55,503 bases of DNA from Planctomycetota bacterium (GCA_028291545.1 JAQGHR010000120.1:1-55503); one strand, 5' to 3'. Counted from the stretch's first letter, positions 23,875 through 35,617 are shown. The notes: a model not told the origin generated them from the letters alone. Made by a program: numbers and translations.

Positions 23875-24792
23875 ATGATCATCGCGGTCGCGTGCCCGAC
23901 CTGTGCGCGGCGGTACGATGTGGCGGGCCGTCTGGCCGGAAAGAAAGTGCGTTGCAAGCAATGCGCGACGCATTTTCGCGTTCCCGTTCCCACGATCATC
24001 CCGAGCCCGGCGCCGATCAAGCCGAAGACTCGGCGAACACGTAAGGACATCCCGTCCATCACCGATGTCCTGCTCTCCATCGAGCCGGATTCGCAAGAAG
24101 GTGCTCCGCTCGCCGCTCCAGAAAGCGGGGAGCATCCAAACCCATCTGGTCCGGCCAGGAGTCGATTCGTCGGCCGTCTCGTTGTTCTCCTCACGGCCGG
24201 TCTTATCGTGGCGTGGTTGCTGGGGTTCATCGCCACGCGAGGAACAGCCATCCTGTTGTCACTGACTCTGGGCGGCGTGTCGCTCATGTCTGCGATTGCG
24301 GGAAGAGAGCTGTTCCAGGGTCCCTTGCACAAGCGCATCACGTCGCTACTTCGTCCCGATCGGGCCAGAATGCTTGGTGCAATCGCGGGAGTCACTCTGT
24401 TGGTGATGGCAATCCTGTTGAGCATGGACGTGATCCAGATCCCTTCGCATCGAGAGGAAGCGGCCGTCGTGGACGCTTCCCGGGCTGCACAACACGCCCT
24501 CCGGGAAAAGTACCCCGGCCAGGCCGTTACCATTCACGTGGGGGGTCTCCCCGAGGATGCGAACGACCGGGAATCGTTGGCGCTTTCGCTGACCGATCGG
24601 ATCCAGGCACTCGCGCCCGATGCCAAGATGGCCCGGAGCGCAAATGACAGTGAGCTCTCGTTCACGATCGCCCCGATCCGCGACGCCGAAGGATTCTTGC
24701 AGGCCATCACGTTCGGCAAGGCCAGCCGGAAGGGTCTCAGGATCGATGTCACCTTATCGCCCGACTTCATCGGTGAGAATCAATCCAGGTGA
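23875..24792 (+). CDS. MJ0042 zinc-ribbon membrane protein
   Basis: This 305-aa protein opens with an MJ0042-type zinc ribbon (ACPTCARRYDVAGRLAGKKV then RCKQCATHF; four cysteines, C-x2-C...C-x2-C), frequent in planctomycetes. A disordered Pro/Arg-rich linker leads to about four hydrophobic helices (VVLLTAGLIVAWLLGFIA, AILLSLTLGGVSLMSAIAG, then AIAGVTLLVMAILLSM). The C-terminal region of about 100 residues is soluble (SRAAQHALREKYPGQAVTI...). It is probably an inner-membrane protein with a cytoplasmic zinc finger; its function is unknown. ATG 23875 fits the usual position of the ribbon at the extreme N-terminus. It lies 107 nt downstream of the desulfurase and could be read through from that operon. 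Confidence 0.7.
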   Translation: MIIAVACPTCARRYDVAGRLAGKKVRCKQCATHFRVPVPTIIPSPAPIKPKTRRTRKDIPSITDVLLSIEPDSQEGAPLAAPESGEHPNPSGPARSRFVGRLVVLLTAGLIVAWLLGFIATRGTAILLSLTLGGVSLMSAIAGRELFQGPLHKRITSLLRPDRARMLGAIAGVTLLVMAILLSMDVIQIPSHREEAAVVDASRAAQHALREKYPGQAVTIHVGGLPEDANDRESLALSLTDRIQALAPDAKMARSANDSELSFTIAPIRDAEGFLQAITFGKASRKGLRIDVTLSPDFIGENQSR

Positions 24793-24886
24793 CGCGGATG
24801 CCTCCTGGCGATGATCGTGAAAGTTGGTTAGCCTTGGGTCGTCTCGCCCGAATCGAGGTAGCCGACCCGCAAGGAATGAACCCCCC

Positions 24887-25339
24887 ATGGAAACCCTCAA
24901 GACGATCACTCCCCATCTCGCGGTGGCCGGGCAGCCCACGGAGAGCGACCTGAAAACCTTGCGCGATCAGGGATACGTCGGTGTGATCAACCTCCGCAAC
25001 GACGGTGAGCCCGAGCAGCCAATCACCACGAAGGAGGAGGGTGAACTGGCGAAAAAGCTGGGGCTGGAGTACCTCCACTACGGCGTCGGCGGCGCCCCGT
25101 TCTCTCGGGATGGCGTCGAAGCGGTCTATGACTTCCTCGATCGTCACCCATCCGAGAAGGTACTCGTTCATTGCCGCTCGGGTGGGCGTGCCCAGGCCAT
25201 CCTGCTATTGTTCGAGGCTCGCAAACGCGGCTGGTCCGCGTCCGATGCCATCACGAACGGGCGTGGGATGGGGCTGGACGTCAAGGGTGGGCTCGCCGCG
25301 ATGGTGGAGCAGTACCTGGCCGCAAATCCTCATACGTGA
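24887..25339 (+). CDS. DUF442 (Blh-type) phosphatase-like protein
   Basis: This 150-aa soluble protein has the compact dual-specificity-phosphatase-like fold of the beta-lactamase-hydrolase-associated (DUF442) family. It has HLAVAGQPTESDLKTLRDQG, VINLRNDGEPEQP, and the active-site loop VLVHCRSGGRAQAI. The loop is C-x4-R rather than the C-x5-R of true tyrosine phosphatases, as in Blh proteins. Some relatives are fused to ETHE1-type persulfide dioxygenases, so a sulfur role is conceivable given the cluster just upstream, but substrate and activity are unproven. AAGGA lies 12 nt upstream of ATG 24887. A Dabb-domain gene follows 34 nt downstream on the same strand. Confidence 0.72.
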   Translation: METLKTITPHLAVAGQPTESDLKTLRDQGYVGVINLRNDGEPEQPITTKEEGELAKKLGLEYLHYGVGGAPFSRDGVEAVYDFLDRHPSEKVLVHCRSGGRAQAILLLFEARKRGWSASDAITNGRGMGLDVKGGLAAMVEQYLAANPHT

Positions 25340-25373
25340 ATCGACCCCGACCCTCAGCTTCTCAAGGACCCTC

Positions 25374-25685
25374 ATGCTCGCGCACAACGTCTTTTTCTCG
25401 CTCAAGGACAAGTCCCCAGCCGCCAGGGCAAAGCTTGTCGCCGCATGCAAGACATATCTCGTCAAGCATCCCGGTATCGTCTTCTTCGCGTGCGGGACTC
25501 TCGCCGAGGAACTCGCCCGGCCGGTCAATGACCACGACTTCGACGTCTCGCTCCATGTCGTTTTCGATTCCATCGCCAGCCACGACCTGTATCAGGATGC
25601 CCCCTTGCATCACCAGTTCGTGAACGAGAACAAGGATGGCTGGGCGACCGTGCGAGTCTTCGATTCGGTCGTCGAGTCGGCGTAA
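25374..25685 (+). CDS. Dabb (stress-responsive A/B barrel) domain protein
   Basis: This 103-aa protein consists of one dimeric alpha-beta barrel Dabb domain, recognisable from LAHNVFFSLKDKSPAARAKL at the start, the FFACGTLAEEL strand, DVSLHVVFDSIASHDLYQDA in the middle and HHQFVNENKDGWATVRVFDS near the end. Members of this ferredoxin-like superfamily include monooxygenases and stress-induced proteins of mostly unknown activity. ATG 25374 follows AAGGA by 5-6 nt. It lies 34 nt after the DUF442 gene, so the two are probably cotranscribed. The substrate is not predictable from sequence. Confidence 0.8.
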   Translation: MLAHNVFFSLKDKSPAARAKLVAACKTYLVKHPGIVFFACGTLAEELARPVNDHDFDVSLHVVFDSIASHDLYQDAPLHHQFVNENKDGWATVRVFDSVVESA

Positions 25686-25804
25686 GCTACCGCACGCTCG
25701 GTGCAATTTTATTGACCGTGCCGCGCCGCGCCGAGTAGGTTGAACGAAGGATCGCTCCTCTCTCCGGGTCCGCCTTCTCACCGAATCGAATGAGGACTGC
25801 CACA

Positions 25805-27070
25805 ATGAGGTACCGAGCGGTCGCCACGGCGATTGGAACTGCCTGCGTTCTCGGAGCCGCCGCGCTGGCCCAGGGGCCGGGCGGAGGCCAGGGGGTGGGC
25901 GGCAATACGACGGGCAAGGCCGCGGCGAGCCCGGCGCTACAGGCCACGGTCGAGACGGCGAGCGTCGCGCTGGTTTACCCCGACCGTTATGCCCTGTCCG
26001 TCGTGCTGGAGCCGAACCGCAAGGTGTTCATGATGGCGCCGGCGGACGGCATGCTGACCGACATGACGGCGACGGTGGGGACGACCGTGCGAGCCACGCA
26101 GGTGGTCGCACAGCTCGACCGGGCCGAGGCCGCCGCGAAAGTCAAGGTCGCCGAGGCCAACGTCAAGGAAGCTCAGGCCGAGCTCGCTCGCGCCAAGCCG
26201 GGCGATACCGCCGTCGCCCAGGCAAGACTCGACGCGGCCAAGGCGAAGGCGGAACTCGCGCAGCTCGAACTGACCCGCTGTACCCTCAGCGCCCCGTTCG
26301 GCGGCAAGGTCCTCAATGCGCCGGTCTCGCCAGGGCAGTATGTCTCGAAGGGGCAGACGCTGGCGGAACTCGCCGATTATGCGATCCTCAAGGTGCTCGT
26401 CCCCGTCGACCGCACGATCGTCAAGGCGGGGTCCGACCTGGAACTCTTCATCGAAGGCAAGCCGATCACCGGCAAGGTCATGGCCCTGGTTCCGTTGCCG
26501 GAATCCTACGCCGCGCTTCGCGAGCTGGCCACCCCCTGGGCCGCCGCATGGGTGAATATCAATAACAGTTCTGCCTCACTCGAACCCGGCCAGCGCGTTC
26601 GCGGGCCATTCGCGCCTACGCAGCCGATCACGGCCGTTCCCAGCCGGGCCGTTCACGGTGCGAGTGAGGGCAGTGGCGTGGTCCAGGTCGCCCGGTTCGG
26701 CAACGTCCTGGACATCCCCGTGAAGATCATCGGCGACGTCGGATTCGATCGCACGCAGGTCGCCGGCCCGTTCCTGCCGACCGATGCGGCGATCGTCGAG
26801 TCTTCGTTTCCCATGACCGCCGGAACCGTGATCCGGTTCGTCGGAGAACCCCCGGTCTCGGGAGCCGCCGGAGCCAACCCCGGTGCGCTCGTGGACCTGA
26901 CGCCGCCCGTGGGTGGCCCCGCCCGCCCCGGTGCCGGCCGCGTTGCCCCGATCGGTTCGCCGGACGGAAACACCACCGGCAAGACCGGGACCCGACCGGC
27001 CACAGGCGCCGTCAAGGCCGCTCCCAAGACAACAAAGCCCGCACCGGCCGCCGGTGGTACGCCGTTCTGA
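25805..27070 (+). CDS. HlyD-like membrane-fusion/adaptor protein
   Basis: This 421-aa exported protein has a signal peptide (MRYRAVATAIGTACVLGAAA) and the adaptor architecture of RND/ABC efflux systems. A biotinyl-lipoyl hairpin half (APADGMLTDMTATVGTTVRA, AQLDRAEAAAKVKVAEANVK) leads to a coiled-coil hairpin rich in Ala/Lys/Glu, the second lipoyl half (LSAPFGGKVLNAPVSPGQYV) and beta-barrel strands (LKVLVPVDRTIVKAGSDLEL). The last about 70 residues are low-complexity Pro/Gly/Thr. No inner-membrane pump or ABC partner is encoded nearby, so it is an orphan here. ATG 25805 has TGAGGA 8 nt upstream; ATG 25790 would add five residues and lacks a site. It converges on the membrane protein at 27097. 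Confidence 0.72.
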   Translation: MRYRAVATAIGTACVLGAAALAQGPGGGQGVGGNTTGKAAASPALQATVETASVALVYPDRYALSVVLEPNRKVFMMAPADGMLTDMTATVGTTVRATQVVAQLDRAEAAAKVKVAEANVKEAQAELARAKPGDTAVAQARLDAAKAKAELAQLELTRCTLSAPFGGKVLNAPVSPGQYVSKGQTLAELADYAILKVLVPVDRTIVKAGSDLELFIEGKPITGKVMALVPLPESYAALRELATPWAAAWVNINNSSASLEPGQRVRGPFAPTQPITAVPSRAVHGASEGSGVVQVARFGNVLDIPVKIIGDVGFDRTQVAGPFLPTDAAIVESSFPMTAGTVIRFVGEPPVSGAAGANPGALVDLTPPVGGPARPGAGRVAPIGSPDGNTTGKTGTRPATGAVKAAPKTTKPAPAAGGTPF

Positions 27071-27096
27071 CGCATCGTGCTTCGGCACGTTCCGCG

Positions 27097-28401
27097 CTAC
27101 CGACCCCAGATCTGGAGTAAGGATTTTCTCGCCTCGGTGGGCCGAGGGATCGTATTCTCCGGCAGGCGCTGGGAGTTCGTCGTCCGCCAGAGATCGATAT
27201 CGCGCATGGGCGGCTTCGTGGCGAGGCCGACACGTGTGTGACGGGCACAAGCAAGGTCGAACTGACCTCGTAAATCCGTGCGGTCAAGGTTCGTTGGATA
27301 GAACAAGAAGAGCGCCGCGAGCGTCGCCGCGAGCGCCAGGCCTCGCCGCGCCGCCGAGGAATCGCTCACCGATCCCATCACCTCTCGACCGAGCCCCAGG
27401 GCCATCAGAACCATCAGCCCCGGCACGTAGTGAAAGGCGTAGCCGGCGACCCCGAAATGCACGAGCAGATGCATCGCCATCGCCGGAATCGCGGCCAGGA
27501 TCAGCGTCGCGATCAGGAAGGGTCCGCCGTCTCGATGTGCCAGGCGGGTCAACCCCCGGGGGACGAACAACAACCCGATCCCGAGCGTCCACGACAGCGC
27601 AAGTGCGATCTTGACCGCATATCGCAACGAGGCGTCGATCAGCCCGAGCTGCCAGACGGAATTCATCCGCCCGGCCTTGTCGGCGAACTCGCCGGTCTGT
27701 GCGCGATACGTGGCCCAACCACCGGCATCGCGTAGCATCGGAATAAACCAGGCGAGATTCAGGATCGTGAAAAGCAGGCCCGCCTGGAGTCCCGCGATCC
27801 ACCGATGTCTCCACAGGATGACCAGGAACACCGGTAGCCAGAACAGCCCGATATCCTGGCGGTAGCCCGCTCCCCATGCAAGAATCGCGGCTGCCGCATA
27901 AGGATGCCAGGGCCTGGGGGTAAAGCGTCCTCGCACCGCGATCCCCAGCAACGTCGATCCCACCAGCGGTATCGCCGTATAATTACCCGCCATCGCGCCA
28001 TACGACCAGAACACCGGGGCCACTCCCAGCACAACCGCCGCCGAAGCCGCGGTTCGGGGCGCCACGACAGCCCGAAGAAACCACCATGTCGCGGCCATCG
28101 CCAGACCGCTGATCACGATATCGAGCCAGATGAAGCCGCGATATTCGTCAGCGGCCCACGCGCCCAGCACCTTGGCGGTCGCGAGGAAGAGCGTGTGGTG
28201 TTTCGGAAAATCGGCCTCGTGGATCATCGCCAGGAAGCCGACTTCGTCGAAGTCCAGGGCCGCGGAACGAGCCACCGGCAGTCGGGTCCCGACGGCGAAC
28301 GCAAGGCACAACGCGACCGCCAGAATGCATTGAACGACCGATGGTTCGTGAGGCGCATCTGTAGATTCGGTCGAGTTTTCCGGCGAGCCCTGAGTGGCCA
28401 T
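27097..28401 (-). CDS. Polytopic membrane protein, possible GT-C glycosyltransferase
   Basis: This 434-aa protein has roughly nine to ten hydrophobic helices (for example CILAVALCLAFAVGTRLPVA, IVISGLAMAATWWFLRAVVA, PFLIATLILAAIPAMAMHLL). The first periplasmic loop contains LDFDEVGFLAM, an acidic motif in the position expected for GT-C glycosyltransferases of the PMT_2/DUF2723 type, which use lipid-linked sugars. Large loops with aromatic and Arg residues (YRAQTGEFADKAGRMNSVWQ) support that fold. No sugar or protein substrate can be named. The C-terminal 60 residues are polar and cytoplasmic. The start is ATG 28401. It ends 26 nt from the convergent adaptor gene. Confidence 0.6.
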   Translation of the reverse strand: MATQGSPENSTESTDAPHEPSVVQCILAVALCLAFAVGTRLPVARSAALDFDEVGFLAMIHEADFPKHHTLFLATAKVLGAWAADEYRGFIWLDIVISGLAMAATWWFLRAVVAPRTAASAAVVLGVAPVFWSYGAMAGNYTAIPLVGSTLLGIAVRGRFTPRPWHPYAAAAILAWGAGYRQDIGLFWLPVFLVILWRHRWIAGLQAGLLFTILNLAWFIPMLRDAGGWATYRAQTGEFADKAGRMNSVWQLGLIDASLRYAVKIALALSWTLGIGLLFVPRGLTRLAHRDGGPFLIATLILAAIPAMAMHLLVHFGVAGYAFHYVPGLMVLMALGLGREVMGSVSDSSAARRGLALAATLAALFLFYPTNLDRTDLRGQFDLACARHTRVGLATKPPMRDIDLWRTTNSQRLPENTIPRPTEARKSLLQIWGR

Positions 28402-28790
28402 TCGTGGTGCCCTTCCATGGACCGATTTCGATCAAGGCGGTATCCACCACCCGCGGAAAGCCTACCCAACCGGGTTCCCGGCCGCAAGACAGGTCGGAAG
28501 CCGTCCTACGCCGATGCTTTCACGCGAACGATGCCAGACGGGAGTCGCTTTCGTTTCTACGGATTGACCGAGCACTTCCATGCGGCCGGGGTCGGGACCC
28601 CGCCCCCGGAATCCTGGCGGTCGGCCGAACGTTCGAGTTCCGGGGACGGGGTACCGACTCCAGCAATCGGAGCCATCCTCCAGAATCGAAGCCGTCACCC
28701 CGGCCAGACCGTCCGACTTGAGCGAGCCTGGCATGTCGCGTATACTGAACGGAGTTTCAACGCCTCATGGTCTCGGGAGCAACGGCGGAC
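28402..28790. other. Intergenic region between divergent genes with a sigma-70-type promoter
   Basis: No gene is supported in this 389-bp stretch. Toward the right end, TTGAGC (28718-28723) and TATACT (28741-28746) are separated by exactly 17 bp, a strong candidate promoter reading rightward into the HhH gene and uvrB. The rest holds several stop codons in all frames and no ribosome site, and I see no repeats in it. Confidence 0.55.
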
Positions 28791-29132
28791 ATGGCAAGAA
28801 TCGCCGAACCGGTGCGATTAGATCCCAGGATCCTCCTGGGACTCATGGTCGTGCTCGGTGCTTCGCCGTTGCTCCTGCCGGTCCGATCGCCCGGAAATCG
28901 CGCGACGAGGACGATCCTGAGGATCGACCCGAATACGGCCCCCCGAGAAGTCCTGGCCGCCCTGCCGAATCTCGGCCCGGCGCGAGTCAAGACGATTGAA
29001 GAGGGCCGTGCCAAGGCTCCGTTTCGCTCAGCCGCTGACCTGTCACGGCGTGTGAAAGGGATCGGGCCGGCTACGATCGCGGAGTTGCAGCCATTCCTTC
29101 GATTCGATCCACCGCCTCTCATTCACCCTTGA
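28791..29132 (+). CDS. ComEA-like helix-hairpin-helix protein
   Basis: This 113-aa protein has an N-terminal hydrophobic anchor ([19 protein letters not shown]) and a tandem helix-hairpin-helix module: [20 protein letters not shown] with [14 protein letters not shown], then [16 protein letters not shown]. This is the ComEA type, which binds DNA non-specifically at the membrane in natural transformation. The protein is shorter than many ComEA proteins because only the HhH pair is present. I start at ATG 28791, although ATG 28767 is possible. A TTGAGC/TATACT promoter lies 45 nt upstream. It ends 7 nt before uvrB, so a link to DNA metabolism is plausible, though ComEA-like genes also occur alone. 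Confidence 0.75.
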   Translation: MARIAEPVRLDPRILLGLMVVLGASPLLLPVRSPGNRATRTILRIDPNTAPREVLAALPNLGPARVKTIEEGRAKAPFRSAADLSRRVKGIGPATIAELQPFLRFDPPPLIHP

Positions 29133-29139
29133 ACGAAAT

Positions 29140-31209
<2,070 letters not shown>

Positions 31210-31500
31210 TGCGAGATCCAGACGGCCGCCGTCCAGGATGTCAGGACTCCGGGTTGGATCGGCCGGCGAACGCCATGGCATTCGGCGAGCAGGGCGTCCT
31301 GCGTTTTCGTGATCGAAATCCCGACACTCCACGATGATCTTCTTGGCAGAGGGGCGTGCGTCGGTTGAAATTTGGGTGGGAATGGGACCCGGAAACTCAC
31401 AGAGAATCAGGTTTCGGCTCGGAGTGGATCCGGTCCCGCGCGACCGGATGCTCACGGACGGGCCGCACGGCGGCGGAGAAAGCGATTCGGTCGGATTCCC

Positions 31501-34071
31501 TCAGCCGGGTGCTTGGCGTCGGCTCCCTCTTGCCTCCGGCCTTGCGTTCCACGGGTCTTCGGGCCAGGAATGCTTCGGGTAGCGGTTCCTCAAGTCCTTG
31601 CGAACCTGAAAATATGTCGATTCCCAGAAGCTTTTGAGGTCGTCCGTGATCTGGACCGGGCGATAGTTGGGGCCGAGGAGATGGAGCAGCACCGGGACAC
31701 GGCCGCCGGCAACGCGAGGCGTATCCGCCAGCCCGAAGAGTTCCTGAAGCCGGACGGCGAGGACGGGCAATCGGCCCGTCTCGTACGTGAGTCGGATCTT
31801 GTTACCCGTCGGCACGACAATCGTCTCCGGGGCCTCGGCATCGATCAATCGGGCCTGAGAGAACGTGAGACAACCACGGAGCAAGGGGGCGAGCGGAACA
31901 CGGCGGACTTCGTCGAGTGTTCTCTTTCCGGCGCACGCGGATATCAGCATCTCGGCAAGAACTGTGTCGTCGATGTCAGGAAGGTCCGCTCCAGGCATGG
32001 CCGATCGCAGGAAGTCGAGGCGATCGAGCCAGAAGGACGCGGCGGAATCCTGGGCGACAAATTCGCGAGCCCGTGGTGCCAGCCATTCGGCCAAGGCCGC
32101 GGAGGCTTCGGTTGAGGAGACCGGACCGTGGGTCTCCTCTCGCAAGGGGAGATCGAGATAGCTCCAGGTTTCGGAGGCGACGGCTCGCCCGCGGGACTCC
32201 TCGAAGCTTACGACACGCTCGCGCCTCACCGAGCCGGGAAACGCCTCTTCGAGCCACGCCGGGTCGATCGCACTCGCAATCCTGACGATGGCCTCTCGCT
32301 TGCCCCCGCGACTCACATCACGAGGGTCGAGCGCCAGGAAGAATTCGGCGTCGCGAACCGTGGATTCCGGATCCAGGCGGATGCCCCGACCCCCTATCAT
32401 CAAGGCCGTCATCGGGTCGGCCGACCGGCGACGACAGACACGGTCCGGGTAGGCAAGGAGCGCGAGTTGACGCAGAGTCTCCTCTCCCCCCTCGTCGCGA
32501 TCGGACGATTCCAGATGACGACCGAGCCGGAGAAGTTCCGCTCGAACCTCGTCCACGCGACGAGCCGCGTTCGGGTCAATTCCCTGATCTCGCAGACGAG
32601 GAGCGAATCGCTGGTGACGGGCCTCGATCAGGGCGTCAATGCGCGGGAAAAGATCCGACTCTCCTCGCGTCGGCTCCGCGCGAAACAAGCTGCGATCCCT
32701 GGGGGGCACGATGTCCTTCTCCGAGAGCAGAGCGGCCAGAGATGCACCGTCCTCCAGACGACCGCAAGCGGCTGAGCCGACGAGCAATCGCCCCAGTCGG
32801 GGATGGACCGGCATCGCGAGCAACGACCGTCCGACGGGGGTCATCGCCTTGCGATCGTCAAGGGCACCGAGTCGAACAAGCAATCGCTCGGCGGAGTCCA
32901 GAGACTCCCGCGGAGGCGGTTCGAACCAGCCGAATGTGGTGGGGTCCGAATGTCCCCACGACTTCAAGGCAAGAACCGTCGACGCCAGGTCGACGCGGTG
33001 GATCTCCGGCTCGTCGAACTCCCGCCGTCCTCGGTCCTCGCGCTCGGGCCAGAGGCGCAAGCAGCGGCCAGGGGCAGTCCGACCGGCCCTTCCGGCTCGC
33101 TGAGCCGCGGAGGCCCGGCTGATCCAGCCAAGCTCCAACCGATCGAGTCCTCGGGCCGGGTCATGCCGGGCATAGCGGGCGAGGCCCGAATCGATCACGG
33201 TCGTCACCCCGTCGATCGTCAACGACGTCTCGGCCACGTTCGTCGCCAGAACGACCTTGCGGCGATTGGCCGGCCGCAGCGCCTTGTCCTGCTCGTCGGA
33301 CGCGAGGCTCCCATGGAGGGGAAGGACAAGCAAGTTCTCACGATCCGCAATCGCTGCGAGCGCGCGTTGAGAACGACGGATCTCCTCGACACCGGGAAGG
33401 AAGACGAGCATGTCGCCTCGATCCTCCCGGCCTGTTTCAACGGCACGAGCCACCGCATCCGCGACCCGATCGGGCAGCGGCACCTTCTGGTCGCGGGCTT
33501 CGTACTCGACTTCGACGGGAAAGGCGCGTCCCTCGACCCGAACGATCGGGCAACCGCCAAGGAACGCCGAGATAGGCTCGGCATCGAGCGTGGCGGACAT
33601 CACGATGAGAATCAGGTCGTCGCGAACGGACTCCGCCGCCTCGTGAACCAAGGCCAGGGCAAGGTCGGTATGTAGGCTCCGTTCGTGGAATTCGTCGAGA
33701 ATGACCGCTCCAACGCCCTCAAGAAAAGGATCATTGAGAAGCTGTCGTGTGAGTATGCCTTCCGTGGCCACTCGGAGGCGTGTGCGTGGGCCGATCCGTT
33801 TTTCGTTGCGGATGTGGTAACCAACTTCTTGACCGAGGGTCCAGCCGTTTTCGTCCGCGATCCGCTTCGCAGAGGCTCGGGCCGCGACCCGTCGAGGCTG
33901 GAGCATGACCAGCGCCGGATGTCCCGGTTCCAACCCCCCTGCCCTGACGAGAGCCGGTGCGACGCGCGTGGTCTTGCCGGAACCGGGAGGCGCGACCAGA
34001 ACGAGACGACGGTGGCGACGGGCGGAGTCGACGATTTCGCTGAGATGGGCGTCGATGGGGAGAGGTTGCAT
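31501..34071 (-). CDS. hrpB: ATP-dependent helicase HrpB
   Basis: This 856-aa DEAH-box helicase begins MQPLPIDAHLSEIVDSARRH, the typical HrpB start, chosen over a longer frame at 34110. Motif I is VLVAPPGSGKTTRVAP; motif II is AVILDEFHERSLHTDLAL (DEFH variant); motif III is MSATLDAEP; later motifs are FLPGVEEIRRSQRAL, ATNVAETSLTIDGVTTVID and SAAQRAGRAGRTAPG. The C-terminal HrpB domain follows (VPTGNKIRLTYETG...). HrpB helicases are thought to act in RNA metabolism or envelope processes and are not well characterised. It is convergent with uvrB (291 bp apart, nothing notable between) and divergent from hisD. Confidence 0.93.
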   Translation of the reverse strand: MQPLPIDAHLSEIVDSARRHRRLVLVAPPGSGKTTRVAPALVRAGGLEPGHPALVMLQPRRVAARASAKRIADENGWTLGQEVGYHIRNEKRIGPRTRLRVATEGILTRQLLNDPFLEGVGAVILDEFHERSLHTDLALALVHEAAESVRDDLILIVMSATLDAEPISAFLGGCPIVRVEGRAFPVEVEYEARDQKVPLPDRVADAVARAVETGREDRGDMLVFLPGVEEIRRSQRALAAIADRENLLVLPLHGSLASDEQDKALRPANRRKVVLATNVAETSLTIDGVTTVIDSGLARYARHDPARGLDRLELGWISRASAAQRAGRAGRTAPGRCLRLWPEREDRGRREFDEPEIHRVDLASTVLALKSWGHSDPTTFGWFEPPPRESLDSAERLLVRLGALDDRKAMTPVGRSLLAMPVHPRLGRLLVGSAACGRLEDGASLAALLSEKDIVPPRDRSLFRAEPTRGESDLFPRIDALIEARHQRFAPRLRDQGIDPNAARRVDEVRAELLRLGRHLESSDRDEGGEETLRQLALLAYPDRVCRRRSADPMTALMIGGRGIRLDPESTVRDAEFFLALDPRDVSRGGKREAIVRIASAIDPAWLEEAFPGSVRRERVVSFEESRGRAVASETWSYLDLPLREETHGPVSSTEASAALAEWLAPRAREFVAQDSAASFWLDRLDFLRSAMPGADLPDIDDTVLAEMLISACAGKRTLDEVRRVPLAPLLRGCLTFSQARLIDAEAPETIVVPTGNKIRLTYETGRLPVLAVRLQELFGLADTPRVAGGRVPVLLHLLGPNYRPVQITDDLKSFWESTYFQVRKDLRNRYPKHSWPEDPWNARPEARGSRRQAPG

Positions 34072-34228
34072 GGTCTGTTCACGATAGCGGGAAATCCGTT
34101 CAACCGCCAATCCATCGGGGATGTCGGGTGCGGAGATTGTCCGTCTCCAAAAAGTCGGCGCATCGCACTTCCCTTCCGATTAGAATGCCCTTCCCAGACC
34201 AAACCGCGACGGAGACACCGCGACGCTG

Positions 34229-35617
34229 ATGACGACGATCCTGAATATTCCGAGAATCGACTGCGCCACCGACGATGCGAGAGAAGCGATTCTGCGCCTT
34301 CGCCGCCAATTGAGCCCTCGGGGCGACGTGGTGAGTGCGCGGGATCGGACCCGGACGATGGCCTCGTTCGGGGAACCGCTCACCCCGCAACAGGTCGTCG
34401 AGCGGATCTGCGGCGACGTGCGGGATCGGGGACTTCCGGCCGTACTCGAGTACACCAGGAAACTCGACGGCAAGACGCTCGCACCCGAGGACGTTCGCGT
34501 TTCGCAGCGTGAGCTGTCCGATGCGTTCCGGGCGGCCGATCCGGCCTTCTTGAAGACGATCCGACGAGTGCGAGACAACGTGCTCGCATTTCAGTCCGGC
34601 ATCCTCCATCGCGATGCCAGATTCAAGCGCGGGCCTGGCTGCGAGCTGCGATTACGCTATCGTCCGCTGCGTCGCGTCGGGATTTGCATCCCCGGCGGAG
34701 CGGCCGCTTATCCGTCGTCGTTGCTGATGACGGTCGTTCCCGCCCAGGCGGCGGGCGTGCCGGAGATCGCCGTCGTGGTCCCGCCCACGGCATTCGGGGG
34801 CTACAACGCCGACCTGCTCGCAGCCTGCCATGCCCTGGGCGTGACGGAGGTCCACCGAGTCGGCGGCGCCCAGGCGGTGGCGGCCCTGGCGTACGGAGTC
34901 GAAGGGATCGAGGCGGTCGACAAGATCGTCGGACCCGGCAACCTGTTCGTTGCGCTGGCGAAGCGATATGTTTTCGGCGAGGTCGACATCGACAGCATCG
35001 CAGGCCCCAGCGAGGTTGTGCTTCTGGCGGACTGGACGGCTGACCCGCGATACATCGCCGCCGATCTCATCTCCCAGGCGGAACACTCGCCGGGCGCGAG
35101 CGTCATGATCACCTGGGAGCCGGACCTCATCGATCGGGTGGCCGTGGCATTGTCCGAGGCCCTGACGACGCTCAGCCGAGGCGACCTGGCGCGTCAATGT
35201 CTCGAACAGTTCGGCGCGTTGATCCTCGCCCGGGACGAGGATGAAGCCGTGGCGCTCTCGAACGCGATCGCCCCCGAGCATTTGCACATCTCAACGTGCG
35301 ATCCCGAGCGCCTTGCCGAACGGCTGACCAATGCCGGAGCGATCTTTCTTGGCCACGACACCCCGGTTGCCGTCGGAGATTATGCCGCGGGGCCGTCTCA
35401 CGTGTTGCCCACCGGGGGGACCGCCCGATGGGCATCGGGGCTCTCGTCGAACGACTTCCTCAAGCGAACGAGCCTGATTCATGTCGACCACGACGGCCTT
35501 GCCCGTCTGGCTCCCGATATCCGCATGCTCGCGGACAAGGAAGGACTGACAGCACACCGCTATAGTGTGGACATTCGACTCTCTGTCACCGATCCACTCC
35601 TGCAGGAAGAAACCTGA
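34229..35617 (+). CDS. hisD: Histidinol dehydrogenase
   Basis: This 462-aa enzyme carries out the last two steps of histidine synthesis, L-histidinol to L-histidine, with NAD and zinc. Recognisable segments are RYRPLRRVGICIPGGAAAYP, VGGAQAVAALAYGVEGI, DKIVGPGNLFVALAKRYVFG, DIDSIAGPSEVVLLAD, the zinc/catalytic SQAEHSPGAS (Gln and His), ALSNAIAPEHLHI with the catalytic His, and GPSHVLPTGGTARWASGLS. Length is slightly above the usual about 430. The start at ATG 34229 begins a family-like N-terminus. No other his gene is nearby, so the pathway is scattered. A GNAT acetyltransferase follows 73 nt downstream. Confidence 0.95.
   Translation: MTTILNIPRIDCATDDAREAILRLRRQLSPRGDVVSARDRTRTMASFGEPLTPQQVVERICGDVRDRGLPAVLEYTRKLDGKTLAPEDVRVSQRELSDAFRAADPAFLKTIRRVRDNVLAFQSGILHRDARFKRGPGCELRLRYRPLRRVGICIPGGAAAYPSSLLMTVVPAQAAGVPEIAVVVPPTAFGGYNADLLAACHALGVTEVHRVGGAQAVAALAYGVEGIEAVDKIVGPGNLFVALAKRYVFGEVDIDSIAGPSEVVLLADWTADPRYIAADLISQAEHSPGASVMITWEPDLIDRVAVALSEALTTLSRGDLARQCLEQFGALILARDEDEAVALSNAIAPEHLHISTCDPERLAERLTNAGAIFLGHDTPVAVGDYAAGPSHVLPTGGTARWASGLSSNDFLKRTSLIHVDHDGLARLAPDIRMLADKEGLTAHRYSVDIRLSVTDPLLQEET

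Noticed and set aside
31210..31500. Gap between convergent uvrB and hrpB searched for a small gene or bidirectional terminator
   Set aside because: Short frames lack ribosome sites and G/C third-position bias, and I saw no strong inverted repeat with T runs.
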